Part shown: positions 1 through 10,536 of the stretch, piece by piece | Numbering within the stretch: position 1 is the stretch's first letter | How the letters are laid out: each line of letters opens with the position of its first letter | Source of the DNA: Lunularia cruciata | Lineage: Eukaryota > Streptophyta > Marchantiopsida > Lunulariales > Lunulariaceae | DNA: 64,000 bases | Reading direction: 5' to 3' | NCBI GenBank assembly: GCA_948567375.1 | Contig: OX419758.1 | Span: 377,001 to 441,000, forward strand | The notes under the pieces: model-generated | Databases searched by the model: none | Told to the model about the DNA's origin: nothing | What the model saw: the letters and a program-made list of their open reading frames with translations, nothing else | Made by a program: the position numbers and the translations under genes

Positions 1-507
1 AACTCCCTCAGGGTTTTGGAAAATCTCACTCTCAATGGGCTTTTGGACACGCATTACTGTAGGATGACTACTCAAAGGAATTGGGAATTTACTCAAAGTG
101 TTCGAATTCCTCCTACGCAGTCGCAATTTTATATTGCCCCAAATCGCAGTCATTCTTCAATCAATTTCGTCGGTGATTTTCTCTCTTCTGTGTGCACTCC
201 TGGTCACTATCAAGACATGATTCTTCTGCCCCTGCCGTTTCTTGAAATGTACTTTCTTGCCACGTACAAAGGTTGTTAAATGGTCTTCATCTTTTCTGCA
301 TTTTCCAACCCAAAGACGGTGATCTTCGGACTGTTCCCGGCGTACTCCTCTTCCGAGTACCTCCATCATCGGATCCAATGTCAGCTTCTTCGGCTTTCCT
401 CCGAAGTTACTTCCGTCCATTCTTTCTCCGCAATTCAACTTTTCCGTGCTTACTTCATCTCTTAAACACTACCAATCCTAAAAAAACAAAAAATGTGGGT
501 ACCACAC
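1..507 (-). mobile_element. Family-F LTR start, truncated by window edge
   Basis: Read on the minus strand, this piece begins at 507 with TGTGGTACCCACATTTTTTG, which matches the starts of the family-F units at 16381 and 35467. The rest runs off the left edge of the window. A 93-codon open frame on the minus strand (438-157) lies inside it. That frame is basic and charged and I do not recognise it. The first 20 bases match the other F starts closely, so the identity of the end is fairly sure. The remainder does not obviously match the other F units here, so it may be a divergent internal part. Confidence 0.55.
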
Positions 508-1337
508 CAAAGCACAATATTGTAATGACCAATGAGTCATTGAGAACAAAAGAATTGGAAGGAAAAGCAGAGTATAGGTCAAGAGACTCAAGAGAAGAGG
601 AAGAACTAGAGCTCATGCTGCAAAGTAAAGAGTCAAGCAATGGAAGTGAGGATGAACCGGAAGTTTAGCAATGAGGAGAGAATGATGCTAAGGACAAAGA
701 CCAAGAGTTCCATGCCGTGATTGATTGCATGGGAGGAGGAGATTCCTTGTTAGAATTGTCGCAAGCAGAGATTGAAGAAACCCAAGAAGCCGAGCCAAAG
801 TTGGGGTTCCAAAAAGGGATGAGATCAAAGAGAAGTGCACATACTGCAATTGCAAAACCAAGTAAGACAAGGCCGGTAGATGAAGAAGGAGAAAGCTCAG
901 ATGAGATGCCTTTGAGAATGAGAAGATTGAGACTTCAGAGTAAAGCTCCAATAGACAAAGTGAAGGATGCAGAGCTCAAAGATCCAAAAACTGCAAGAGC
1001 CTTTGATGGGATGGAGTACTTGTCAAAGATTGTCTATCCATTGTTGTTGCAATTGAAGAAGAAGAGAGAAGAGTTAAGGGGAAGTCATTCAGAGTTGAAC
1101 AATGAATTGAGAGTAGTACAATACATGAGTGAAGAAAGTTTGGATTTAAGATGGAAGTTAATCCAAGGAGGAAGAGAAGTAGAAGAGCTACGGGCTGAGG
1201 TAGAACTTAGGAGGAAAGAAATCAAGAGCCTAACAAAAGATTTTGTAAAGAGAGGCAAAGCAATAGCAAAGCAAGATGAAGATCAAAGGGAGCAGATAGA
1301 GAAGACTGAGATACTAAGGGAAAAAGTGCATGACGTG
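508..1337 (+). pseudogene. Family-F coiled-coil ORF, left part (split by Chrom-A)
   Basis: This frame encodes a Glu/Lys/Arg-rich protein. An acidic stretch at about 530-665 is followed after stops by an open frame from 717 with long heptad-like charged helices (from about 1000). The layout and wording match the ORF at 17235-18815: an acidic region, then a conserved segment reading roughly 'M-E-Y-L-x-K-x-x-x-P-L-L', then coiled coil. The frame is cut at 1337 by the chromovirus insertion, and the matching right part resumes at 15047. The open frame formally continues to 1430, but those codons are LTR sequence. I do not recognise a function. It belongs to the F retroelement and is not a host gene. 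Confidence 0.6.
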
Positions 1338-2072
1338 TGTAATACTCCGAGGACAAGAGAAGAGAGAAAATACAGATTACACACTCAAACATTTGATGCC
1401 CCAAAGGAGCATCTTCTCTTTATTATATAGACAAAAAGGATCTCCTCCAAGGAAGCTCCACCATAGGATTAGGCACACAAATAGGTGATATGTCAGCAAG
1501 ATCCATCCTTGGATAACTTGCTTGGATGGGTGACATGTCGGTCTGGGTCCTTTCTGGTTGGTCAAACCAGCTTTGACCAGAGGGAATCTTTTAGGGAATC
1601 TTTTTGTAGGAATCTCAAAATCACGTGGGTAAGGTACCATTGGAAAGCTCTCAACAAAACAAACCAAGGGGGAGGAAAGGCCAGCCTTTTGCTTACTTGG
1701 GGGAAAGTTGCACATTTTTGAGATCTAATTCATCCGTTTAGGCCTCCAAAATTGCTTTCAAAGATTTCAGGCATATTTAGATTCCTACTCTATTAGTAGA
1801 ATTCCCCTTTTGGTGATACCTCTTTCTGATCTATTTAGTCCATCATGTGTAACATCCTTCCAAATGTTACCAAACCAATTCTCACCTTTAAATTATATGT
1901 CTAGCTATTGGTTCTAAAGTTCTCGTCTATTTTGGTTTTTTCCCTATTTGTAGAAGTACTCTTTTGGTGATACTTTTGTTTGGTCTATTTTGACCATCAT
2001 GTATAACATCATTCTAGATGTTACCAAACCAAATTTCACATCTAGATCATATGGCTAGCTCTTGGTATTATA
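1338..2072 (-). repeat. Chrom-A 3' LTR
   Basis: This is the left-hand copy of the Chrom-A LTR. It matches 14280-15041 along its length, including the shared start TGTAATACT-GAGGACAAG and the shared end around CTTGGTATTA. The last bases are TATA instead of TACA, a C-to-T change at the terminus. It is slightly shorter than the right LTR because of small indels, for example where the right copy repeats the 'gtaacatccttcca' stretch. Confidence 0.88.
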
Positions 2073-2094
2073 GACTTCCCTCCTTTTAAGATGC

Positions 2095-3400
2095 AACGTC
2101 CTTGTTATACAATTGTTGCTCAAACGCTTGCACCAACACTGGTGCATGTGTCAAATTGGCAGCGGGCTCCTAGGTTGCTTCATAGAGAGAATAACCTTTC
2201 CATTATACTAGATAGTCCACCAGCAGATGGCGAGTACCACACATGCATTTTTGGAGAATACCCTCCACTTCATATTCCTCTATGCCATCAATGAGTGTCA
2301 GACAAGGTCAAATGTCTTGTGTGGAATGACTTTGGCCTGATCGGGGGGCATATATGCGTAGTAGGGAAACATAGAACATTAGATTGATCTTCATGTGTGG
2401 TGGTAGCTCAAGGTGATGGGCCATAGCGCCAACGCGACAAAGAATTGAGAAAGGCTCAATAAAACAAGGTCTGACCTTACAAGGTCCAACTAATGTGAGG
2501 TTGTTTTATTGATAGCCACACATGATCCCCAACATTAAACTCCATGTGCCTACGGTGTGCATTAGCATATTGCTTCTTTTGATTTTTCACAATATGTAAT
2601 CTGTGCTTGGTGCTCTCTATACCTTGTTGGATTCTAGAAACAAATGTGTTGACTGTATTGACCTTGGTAGCCATTGGACGGATCTTCATCAAGCTAGAAG
2701 GTGTGAAGGGATGTTCACCATACATGAGGAAGAATGGAGGGACCTAGGTGGATGCATTCACTGAATTTTTGTAAGCAAATCCTACCAAAGGGAGTAGGGT
2801 GTCCCACCTCTCTTGCTCTTCTAAGATGAAGTTGCGTAACATGTCTTCAATCGTGCGATTAGCCTGCTTTGTTTAGCCATCTATTTGTGAGTGGTAAGCT
2901 ATGGACATGGCCAACTTGGTTTTGAAGAAACCAAAGAGTGTTTGCCAAAACAAACTAGTGAATTGAGTGCTTCTGATGAGTATTATATATAAGCCATGGT
3001 GAGTGAATATTGCATCTAAGTATAATTGAGCTTGTTGTGGATCAGTCACATCCTTGGTGGTAGGGCGTACATAAATCATTTTGCTAAATTGGTCCACAAA
3101 GACCATGATGGAGTCAAACCTTGAAATGGTCTTGGATAGTTCACAAACAAGATCCATACTCACTTGTTCCTAACATTGGGTAGGAGCAAGGAGAGGTTTA
3201 AGGAGCCATGCAAGAGCTTGATTAGAAGCTTTGTTTTGTTGACAAAGTAGGCAGCTATGCATGTAGTCCATCACATTATTGCTCATCTTTGGCCAATAAT
3301 AATGGTGCTGGACTGCATCCAAGGTCTTGTCCACTCTAGAATGACGTGCAATGGCCGAACCATGACATTCTGCTAGAATGGTGGTGCCTTTTGCTCCATC
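2095..3400 (-). pseudogene. Chrom-A integrase with C-terminal chromodomain
   Basis: On the minus strand this reads an integrase core. The segment 3163-2873 holds the 'D-x-x-x...F-V-D-Q-F-S-K' block typical of gypsy integrases and ends in a 'Y-H-S-Q-I-D-G' block, equivalent to the usual Y-H-P-Q-T-D-G. The segment 2725-2477 holds the C-terminal 'G-D-x-V-W-L' block. Between about 2290 and 2095 a chromodomain can be read: E-x-Y-E-V-E-x-I-L, then D-Y-L-V-x-W-K-G-Y, then E-A-T-x-E-P and A-P-V-L-V-x-A-F. Chromodomains direct chromovirus integration to marked chromatin. The second catalytic Asp region is degenerate and frames shift, so it is inactive. Confidence 0.75.
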
Positions 3401-3599
3401 ACTATTTGGTATTTGACCAAAGTAACATAATTTTCCATCACAAAAGGTGAGTCCTTGGGTGTTGGTGATGCCTTTGGATGATTGCGCTTCTACAATCTAT
3501 GGATCAGTTTTTGTAGCAGCTAGAATCTCTGGCCAAAATTTAGGAATAATCTTAACCTCTACCACAAAGTTGTTTGCCATTGGCATGCGAGTGAATGCA

Positions 3600-4361
3600 T
3601 CTACAAGTTGCTTCTTACCTTCCACGTAGGTGATTGTCACGTTGAAGCATTGTCACCACTCTGCCCACCAAATCTGGTGATGAGATAGATCCTTTTGCGT
3701 CTTGAAGTAGGCTAGAGGTTTGTGGTCTGTCTCTACTACAAATGCCTTCTTGCCTAGATAGTACTTCCAATGCTTGGCTGCCAGAATGATGTCCAACTCT
3801 TCTTGTTTTGTGGTGTGGTAGTTGTGCTCTGCCTGTAACAACTTTCAAGAGAAATATGCAATTGGATGCCATCCGTCATGCCACTCTTGTTGTAGGACTG
3901 CTTCTATTGCTACGTCTGATGTATTTGTAGCCAAATTGATTGGATGTTTTGGGTCATACCACTTCAAGATTGGTGCATGTAGCAAGGTGGCTTTCAATTC
4001 TTGAAAGACCAACTCTTGTGAGGTTCTCCATGTCCACTTCTTCCTCTTGCCAAGTAGTGCTGTTAAAGGTTGTGCAACCTTGGAGAAGTCCCTGACAAAT
4101 CTATGATAGAATCCGTCAACCCCAAGAAGCTCATGAGTTGAGTCTGGTCTTTTGGGGCACTCTATTTTTGAATGAAATCTATTTTATCTGTCAATACTTG
4201 AATGCCCTCTACACTTACTCTATGCCCCAAGTAGTCTACTTCAGACTTGCCAAACTTGCACTTTGAGATTTTGGCATACAATTGATTCTATCTTAGAATC
4301 TGGAGGACCTCTCATAGATGTTGTTTATGTTCCATCATTGTGCTACTATATACTAAGATAT
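3600..4361 (-). pseudogene. Chrom-A RT C-terminal part and RNase H
   Basis: On the minus strand this begins at 4361 with I-L-V-Y-S-S-T-M-M-E-H, which directly continues the 'F-L-D-D-I' active-site strand left at 9833 on the other side of Chrom-B. It proceeds through the RT connection ('K-x-E-F-G-K-S-x-V-D-Y-L-G-H'-like at about 4210-4270) to RNase H at 3872-3615, with 'A-A-K-H-W-K-Y-Y-L-G-K-K-A-F-V-V-E-T-D-H-K-P-L'. The insertion of Chrom-B exactly after the D-D-I codons destroyed the reverse transcriptase. Confidence 0.75.
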
Positions 4362-4650
4362 TGTAAATAACCAAAACCAAGGAGAGAAATAGGAGAATGG
4401 AAACTCACATTGGGACACTTGAATGAGGGAAAACTTTGAATGCCTAGCATGAGCTTTGGCTTTGGTATTTATAGGTAGCATACAAGACCCTTGAAGCTTG
4501 TCAAGAAGCTTCCTTGAGCCACTTTCTTGGAGTGCAAGCCAAGTTAACCAGGAAGCTTCTCAAGAGTTCCTTGTTGTTCTCAAGCTTCTCAAGAGTTCCT
4601 TGTTGTTCTCAAGCTTCTCAAGAGTTCCTTCTCAAGCTTCCTTGTTGCCA
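4362..4650 (-). repeat. Chrom-B 3' LTR, truncated, with minisatellite
   Basis: The first part matches the right LTR from 9419 onward (TGTAAAT-ACCAAAACC, then the 'gtatttataggtagcatacaagacccttg' stretch). From about 4550 the sequence becomes three tandem copies of a ~29-bp unit built on 'cttctcaagagttccttg'. It then passes straight into the chromodomain codons. The LTR end expected beside the polypurine tract (TGTAACAATATGG on the minus strand) is missing, so a deletion has joined mid-LTR to the end of the coding region. Confidence 0.7.
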
Positions 4651-4654
4651 ATGA

Positions 4655-5936
4655 AGCTTCAAATTCCTTGATGGCCATCTGTGTATTTTGGAGGTGAGAA
4701 AGAGGTTACCATGTGGCATCATGAAGGGGATAACCTTTCCAAAGGCCCTTGTACTCCGTATGTTGGCAACGGCCTTATTGAATATGGCAATGTGCAAGGA
4801 TACGATCAACTTTGTTCTCCTCATGATCATTGATAGGGATAGGAAGATGGGGAGGTTGGACTCAAGAGGAAAAGGAAGAGGGGTTAGGAACAAAGGGTTT
4901 CAACTTAGAAACATGAAAGACAGGATAGATACACATGTGGCAAGGCAAGGCAAGGCAAGTCGATAAGCAACAAGAGAGACAATGTGGGTGATATCAAAGG
5001 GTCATATCCAATTAGGGGCAAGTTTACGAACTTGGGTATTAAGTGAGAGAAGGAGGTTACTAGAGGATAGCATGACTTTATCACCGACTTCAAGGTTAGA
5101 TCACAGCAATGCTGGTATGCATATTGTTTTTGGTGATTCTGAGCAACAAGGAGGTGAGACTTGGCTTGTTGGAGAGATTGGGATATAGTGGTCAAGAATG
5201 TGGAAGTATGAGGAACTTGAGAGGAAGAGGGAGCAAGAAGAGAATTTGGAACAAGCAGATCTTGGCCAAAATTGAGAAAGAAGGGAGAAAATCCGGTGCT
5301 TGCCTGTTTGGAATTGTTGTAGGCAAATTTTGCAGTTGCAAGACATTCATCCCAGTTGGTATGGTGGACATTGATAAAGGCTCGCAACATATCCTCCAAT
5401 GTATGATTTTCACATTTGGTTTGTCCATCAGTTTGAGGATGATAGGCCATGGACAAAGCAAGCTTGGTGCCGAGTATCTAGAAGAGTGCTTGCCAAAACT
5501 TCTCGGTAAATCAAGGATCACGGTCGGAGATGAGTACATGTGGCATCCTATGATGCTTGAAGACATTGTCAAAGTAGATGTGTGCTAAGGTTGGAGCATC
5601 CTCGGTATCACAGGTTGGTGCCAAGTGGATTTGCTTACTAAGCTTATCTACAAACACCATGATTGTGGTGTGTCCTTGTTTTGTCTTTGGCAAGGATGTG
5701 ATGAGATCCAAGCTCACATGCTCCCAGCAAGCGGATGGAATGGCGAGTGGTTGAAGGAGTCCACTCAGCTTTTGGTTGTTGGCCTTGTTACGTTGGCAAC
5801 TCTCACATGATTGGACAAAGTCTTGAACATCTTGTGTCATGTTGGGCCACCACCATTGGCATTGGTGGGTGCCCAAGGTCTTGTCTACTTTTGTGTGACC
5901 AGCTATTGGTAAATCATGGGCTTCTTGAAGGCGCAC
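4655..5936 (-). pseudogene. Chrom-B integrase and chromodomain
   Basis: On the minus strand, 5936-5511 reads the zinc-binding H-H-C-C domain (H-D-L-P-I-A-G-H, then C-E-S-C), the first catalytic Asp (S-L-D-L-I-T-S-L-P) and the second (I-S-D-R-D-P). A frame change leads to 5456 onward with Y-H-P-Q-T-D-G-Q-T and the Glu block. The C-terminal 'D-K-V-M-L-S' and 'P-F-D-I-T' blocks are in another frame. Between about 4830 and 4655 a chromodomain is visible: E-x-K-V-D-R-I-L, then W-K-G-Y and D-A-T-W, then A-I-K-E-F-E-A-S. At least one frameshift and one stop inactivate it. Confidence 0.75.
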
Positions 5937-6167
5937 AAGTCAAAGATCACCTTTGGCTGGAACATAGATCTGGTCTGCGTGGAATAAAAGGCCTCCCTTG
6001 AAGGAGAAGGTGTTTTACTCCTTGTTGCATGCTGTCAGACGACCGTGTACCATTTGGAAGAAGGGATCTTGTTGTAGAGCTGATTGAAACTCATTATGGA
6101 CCTTAGGGTCAATGGACACCGTTGTAATTGTCGCCGTGATGAGAGGAAGAGCCTTCAAATCAAGTCA

Positions 6168-7306
6168 TCATGATAGAGCATCAGGGATGACATGGAACCA
6201 ACCTGGTTTGTACTCAAGTTTGATGTCAAAAAATTGGAGTTGCTCTTCCCATCGATGATGTTGACTCTTCATGTGCTCCAAGTGTAAGGTCTGCAACAAT
6301 GACTTGTGATCAGTTTGCATGATCACTTTTTTCCCCAAGAGGTAATGCTTCCATACCTTGGTGGTATATACCATTGCAAGTTGTTCCCGATGTCAAGCAG
6401 AGTAATTTCTTTCAGTTGCATTTAGTCGGCAAGACACAAAGGCAATAGGATGTAGTCCATATGGAAATTCTTGTTGCAACACAACTCCAACTGCAAAGTT
6501 AGAAGCATCAAAATCAACCACACAAGGTAGTTGAGGATCATATGGTTGAAGAATGGGTCTTGAAGACACTATATGCTTTAACTTCTGGAATGCTTCTTCA
6601 TGCTTGGTGGTCCACTAGAAGCTCAAGTTTTTTCCCAAGAGGTCAATCATTGGTGCAGTCACGTGAGCATAATAGTGGATGAACCATCGGTAAAAACTGG
6701 CCAATCCATTGAATGCTCGTACTTTTGTAGCATCCTTCGGGGTAGGCCAATCAATAATGGCCTTGATCTTCTCTTCTTCTATCTTGATCCCCTCTGATGA
6801 GATCTTATGACCCAAGAAGGTAACCTCCTTCTGCCAAAAAGCACACTTTGACTTCTTGCAGTAAAATTTCCATTGTTGTAGTCATCTTAGGACTTCTGAC
6901 ACATGATTCATGTGTTCTGCCTCTGTCCTGCTATAGATTAAGATATCATCTAAGAACACCACCACGGACCGATCCAATAGTCCCTCCAACACCCAATGCA
7001 TCTGATCCATGAAGACTGTTGGAGCATTAGTGAGTCTGAAAGGTAGAACTCTCCACTTGAAATGTCCATACCTTGTGCAAAAGGTAGTCTTTTGCACATC
7101 CTCCCCTCCAATAGGAATTTTCCAATAGCCGCTACAAAGATCAAGCTTGGAAGAGTAGCGTGCTCTACTTGTTGATCAAGTAGGTCATTGATCCAAGGCA
7201 AGGGATATGCATTCTTCACGGTTTGCTTATTGAGCCCATGGTAACCAATATAGAAACAAAGTCCTCCATCCTTCTTTGGAACAAATAGTACACCGGTGCT
7301 CCCCAA
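6168..7306 (-). pseudogene. Chrom-B reverse transcriptase and RNase H
   Basis: Minus-strand frames give the RT palm: the G[10 protein letters not shown] start (7306), the R-Y-G-H-F-K-W-x-V-x-P-F block, and the intact catalytic [10 protein letters not shown] at about 6960. The connection region reads 'G-H-K-I-S-S-E-G-I' at 6815. RNase H follows at 6374-6168 with M-Q-T-D-H-K-S-L-L and the terminal 'P-D-A-L-S'. The frame switches several times, so the protein is not made intact. Confidence 0.8.
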
Positions 7307-8217
7307 GGAGAGGTACTATGTCGTATGAAATCCTTCTCCAACAACTTTGTAAGTGTTGTTTGCAACTCCTCCAACTCCTTTTGTGAGAGCCGATAGATTG
7401 GTCTACTCACTGGAGTACTCCTTGGCAATAACTCAATCTTGAAGGGTATACCTCGATCAGAGAGTAGTTTCTTTGGCAGATCATCTAGAAACACATCCTC
7501 AAACTCCTGAACTATCCGATCAACCATTGCTTGATGAGGCTCTTGGCCCTCCTCAGATTTTTCTTGTGCAATCGGCTTGATCCACACCGCAAATACATAC
7601 TTATCTTCCTCCAAAGTCTCCTCTATGGCTGCTTCATTAACAAACTTCCCTTCTAGGGACTCATCTCTCTTCCAAGCTTGCTCCATGGTTGCCTTCTTGG
7701 CAAACTTCCCATCTTGGGACTCATCTCCCTTCCAGGTTTGCTATATGGCTACCTTCTCGACAAACTTCCCATCTTTGGACTGACTATTCTTAGTTGTCTT
7801 ACTCAGAGGTGCCAGACAACCTAATCGGAATTACCTACCTTGGTGTTGTACTTGAATTTTTTGTCGGGTCCAATCAAATTGAACCTTATGACATTCAAGC
7901 CAAAGTAGACCCAATATGATATCATAGTGTAGAGGTGCCACTACAAACCTCATACACTCCAAATACTCCTTCCCAATCTTGAAAATAATAGGATGTGAGG
8001 TGCAGAATGTAGAACCCTTTCTACCATCCGCCATCATCAAACTACTTCCAAACACTAGCTTGATAGGGATACCCAATTCCTTTGCTACTTGCATAGACAT
8101 GCAATTCTCTGAACTTCTAGACTCCACCAAAATCCTACAGCCCCGATTAGATATTGTACCTTGCAAGTGAAGCAAACTTGCATAGGTTGAGCCTTCAATC
8201 CCATTAGAACTAATCAA
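7216..8217 (-). pseudogene. Chrom-B protease and linker to RT
   Basis: The minus-strand frame 8217-7831 has the shape of a retropepsin. A C-R-I-L-V-E-S-R-S-S segment stands where Leu-Val-Asp-Ser-Gly-Ser-Ser is expected, followed about 60 residues later by 'I-I-L-G-L-L-W-L', the usual I-L-G-M-x-W-L. The catalytic Asp is replaced by Glu and the Gly by Arg, so the enzyme should be dead. The frame 7686-7216 that follows holds the acidic linker and the 'L-P-P-x-R-x-x-x-H-x-I'-equivalent start of RT (I-E-L-L-P-R-S-T-P-V-S-R-P-I-Y-R). Confidence 0.7.
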
Positions 8218-8329
8218 GCTCCCAATAGGCGGCTCAAAATCTCCTATTGAAATTCTTCATTTCCCTGATCATTTTGTTCCACAAACTCCATCTAGGCAAC
8301 TTGTTGAGGTCGTCATTCCTAAGTGGAAA

Positions 8330-8994
8330 TTCAGCAATGCAATGTCCAACTTGGCAACAATAAAAGCAACCTCCATTTTGTCATAATCTTTCTCTATTTA
8401 CTACACCAAGTGGTCTTTGTTGGATAGCATCAATCTCCATTGGTACCGGTTCTTCCACTTGTGCGTAGTGTACTGGTAGGCTTTGTGTAGGTCAAGGTCA
8501 AGACCAAGTTGTTGCAACCAAGGAATCAAAATGCTCAGCCAATTGCATGGCTTCTTCTACGTCTTGTGGCTCCCACATGGCCACCTCTAATTTGGTTTCT
8601 GACTTCAATCCTTGTACAAATTGATCCAAAACTTCACCTTCTTGGATATCTAGAATTTGCATGATGATGTTTTAAAATATATGATGTAGCTTTGTACTGA
8701 GCCAATCTGCCTCAACTCTGCCAATTTCTCGCGTGCGGCTCGGGTGGTACTTATAGTTTGGAATCAACCAAGTAATGCATCTTTGAATTCTACCCATGTC
8801 AAAATTGGTGTAACAATTTGTTGTTTAGCTCTTTCTACTCGAAATCGCCACCATAGTTTTGCCATGCCATTTAATTGGCTAGAAGCCAAGAGAATTTGTT
8901 TCTGCTCGTCTTGAAGATTGGTGGCTTCAAAGTAACGTTTGCAATCAAACACAAAATTCTCCACTATGCTTGGAAGATTCTTGCCTTCAAACAC
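8330..8994 (-). pseudogene. Chrom-B gag
   Basis: The minus-strand frame 8994-8764 carries a gag capsid segment ('W-V-E-F-K-D-A-L-L-G' and 'M-A-K-L-W-W-R-F', as in Retrotrans_gag). Around 8390-8340 a zinc knuckle can be read as C-F-Y-C-C-Q-V-G-H with the last Cys apparently changed to Phe. Stops separate the two parts. The N-terminus near 9200-9000 is degraded. Confidence 0.65.
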
Positions 8995-9406
8995 CTTGGG
9001 TTTTGGAAATCAAATGCGATCTTCTCCATCTTGAATTGGTGCTCTATCTATCTGTTCTCATCATTGTTGGTCTCGTTCATCCAACAATCAAGTAAGATGC
9101 TTGATTTGTTGTTGCATTGCAAGGATAACAACCGGTATTGCTGCCATTGCTACTACTCTATTCCACTACTCTTAATTTATCTAATTGATTAACACATAGA
9201 TACAATACATCCACCGTTCTCCATAAGTTACAATTGGAAGTATCAAGGGTTCCTCAGACACGGTGATCATATGTAGAAAATCTTGCCCAAAGCGCAAGGT
9301 GATGAATTGTGTGAAATGATGCTTTGGTAATATCTGGACATGAAAATCCCAATGGTTTGGCGGAAGTAGATTTGGTGGTCCATATATTCCATCCATCCCA
9401 TTCCTG

Positions 9407-9418
9407 CTCTGATACCAA
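9407..9418 (-). other. Chrom-B primer-binding site (tRNA-iMet type)
   Basis: Immediately inside the right LTR the minus strand reads TTGGTATCAGAGC, which contains the classical primer site complementary to the 3' end of initiator tRNA-Met. It starts one base after the LTR end, as expected. Confidence 0.85.
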
Positions 9419-9828
9419 TGTAAATGACCAAAACCGAGGAGAGAAATAGGAGAATAGAAACTCACATTGGGACACTTGAATGAGTGAAAACTCTGAATGC
9501 CTAGCATGAGCTTCGGCTTTGGTATTTATAGGTAGCATACAAGACCCTTGGAGCTTCTCAAGAAGCTTCTTTGAGCTGCTTTCTTGGAGTGCAAGCCAAG
9601 TTAACTAGGAAGCTTCTCAAGAAGCTTCCTTCTAGAAGCCTACTTGGCGTGTAAGCTAAGCTAGTTAGAAGATTCCTTCTAGAAGCCACCTGCTTAGCGC
9701 ACAAGTTAACTAGTTGGGAACCTTCCCAAGATGCTTCTTAGATGCTTCTAGAATATTCTAGGCTATTTTGTCTTATTCTCTACTTCGTAAGCCCAACTAA
9801 CTTTGTTGCTAAATTCCATATTGTTACA
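9419..9828 (-). repeat. Chrom-B 5' LTR
   Basis: A 410-bp LTR runs from TGTAAATGACC to GTTACA (window orientation). Its first half matches 4362-4550. It has an internal series of 'cttctagaagc' and 'aagcttc' inverted short repeats that could form hairpins. It abuts the GATAT target duplication at 9829. Confidence 0.85.
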
Positions 9829-10536
9829 GATATCATCCAAGAAGACAATAATATACTTATCCAAGTATGGACAAAATATGGCATTCATTAGACTCATGAA
9901 AGTGGAAGGTGCATTGGTGAGGCCAAAAGGCATCACAAGATACTTGAAGTGGCCATACCTAGTGTGAAAGGCAGTTTTGTACACATCCTTCATTGCAATT
10001 TGGATTTGATTGTAACTGCTTTGTAAGTCCAATTTGGTGAAGTATCTTGCTCCATGGAGTTGATCAAATAGGTCATCCATGCAAGGTAAGTTGTATTTGT
10101 TCTTCACTATTTGTTGATTGAGACCCCAATAGTCAATGCACATACGCATTGTACTATCCTTCTTCTTCACAAACAAGACAAGAGCCCCACATGGTGACAC
10201 GCTACATTGGATGAACCCTTTCTACAGCATCTCCTCAATTTGAGTCTTACACTCTTCCAACTCTTGAGGTGATAGGCAATATGGGGCCTTACAAGGAGGT
10301 GTTTTCTCTGGGAGTGTCTCAATTTTATGATCTACTCTCTTTTTTGGTGGCAATCCTGAAGGTAGATCATCAAAAAGACATCTTGAAACTCATCCTCCAC
10401 ATCTTTCAATTTCTCAGGAATTTGTGCATTCAATTGTGCACTCTAGACTTATCTTATTAGACCCATGACACATCTATTGGTCTTACAAACAATTTCCATC
10501 CCTATGACATATAGAGGCAATTCTTGCCTGTGTGAT
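9829..10536 (-). pseudogene. Chrom-A reverse transcriptase N-terminal half
   Basis: The minus-strand frame 10200-9829 reads a clear [10 protein letters not shown], then [13 protein letters not shown] (one catalytic Asp), then [17 protein letters not shown] and I-V-F-L-D-D-I. The codons after D-D-I are displaced to 4361 by Chrom-B. The upstream stretch to 10536 holds the 'E-E-x-x-x-Q-I-E-E-M-L-Q-K-G' type linker with stops. Confidence 0.8.

Larger units (their letters stand above)
4362..9828 (-). mobile_element. Chrom-B: nested Ty3/gypsy chromovirus
   Basis: A 5.47-kb minus-strand element begins TGTAAAT and ends GTTACA in window orientation and is flanked by a perfect 5-bp target duplication GATAT (4357-4361 and 9829-9833). 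It lies in the RT gene of Chrom-A. Minus-strand order: 5' LTR (9419-9828), tRNA-iMet type primer site (9407-9418), gag with zinc knuckle, protease, RT, RNase H, integrase, chromodomain, truncated 3' LTR. The RT box F-L-D-D-I is intact, but the protease box is altered and integrase frames are broken, so it is not autonomous. Confidence 0.9.

Noticed and set aside
717-1430. A 237-codon open frame that could be taken for a host coiled-coil gene
   Set aside because: Its sequence and neighbours match the family-F ORF at 17235-18815, and its last ~30 codons are Chrom-A LTR sequence, so it is a split transposon ORF.
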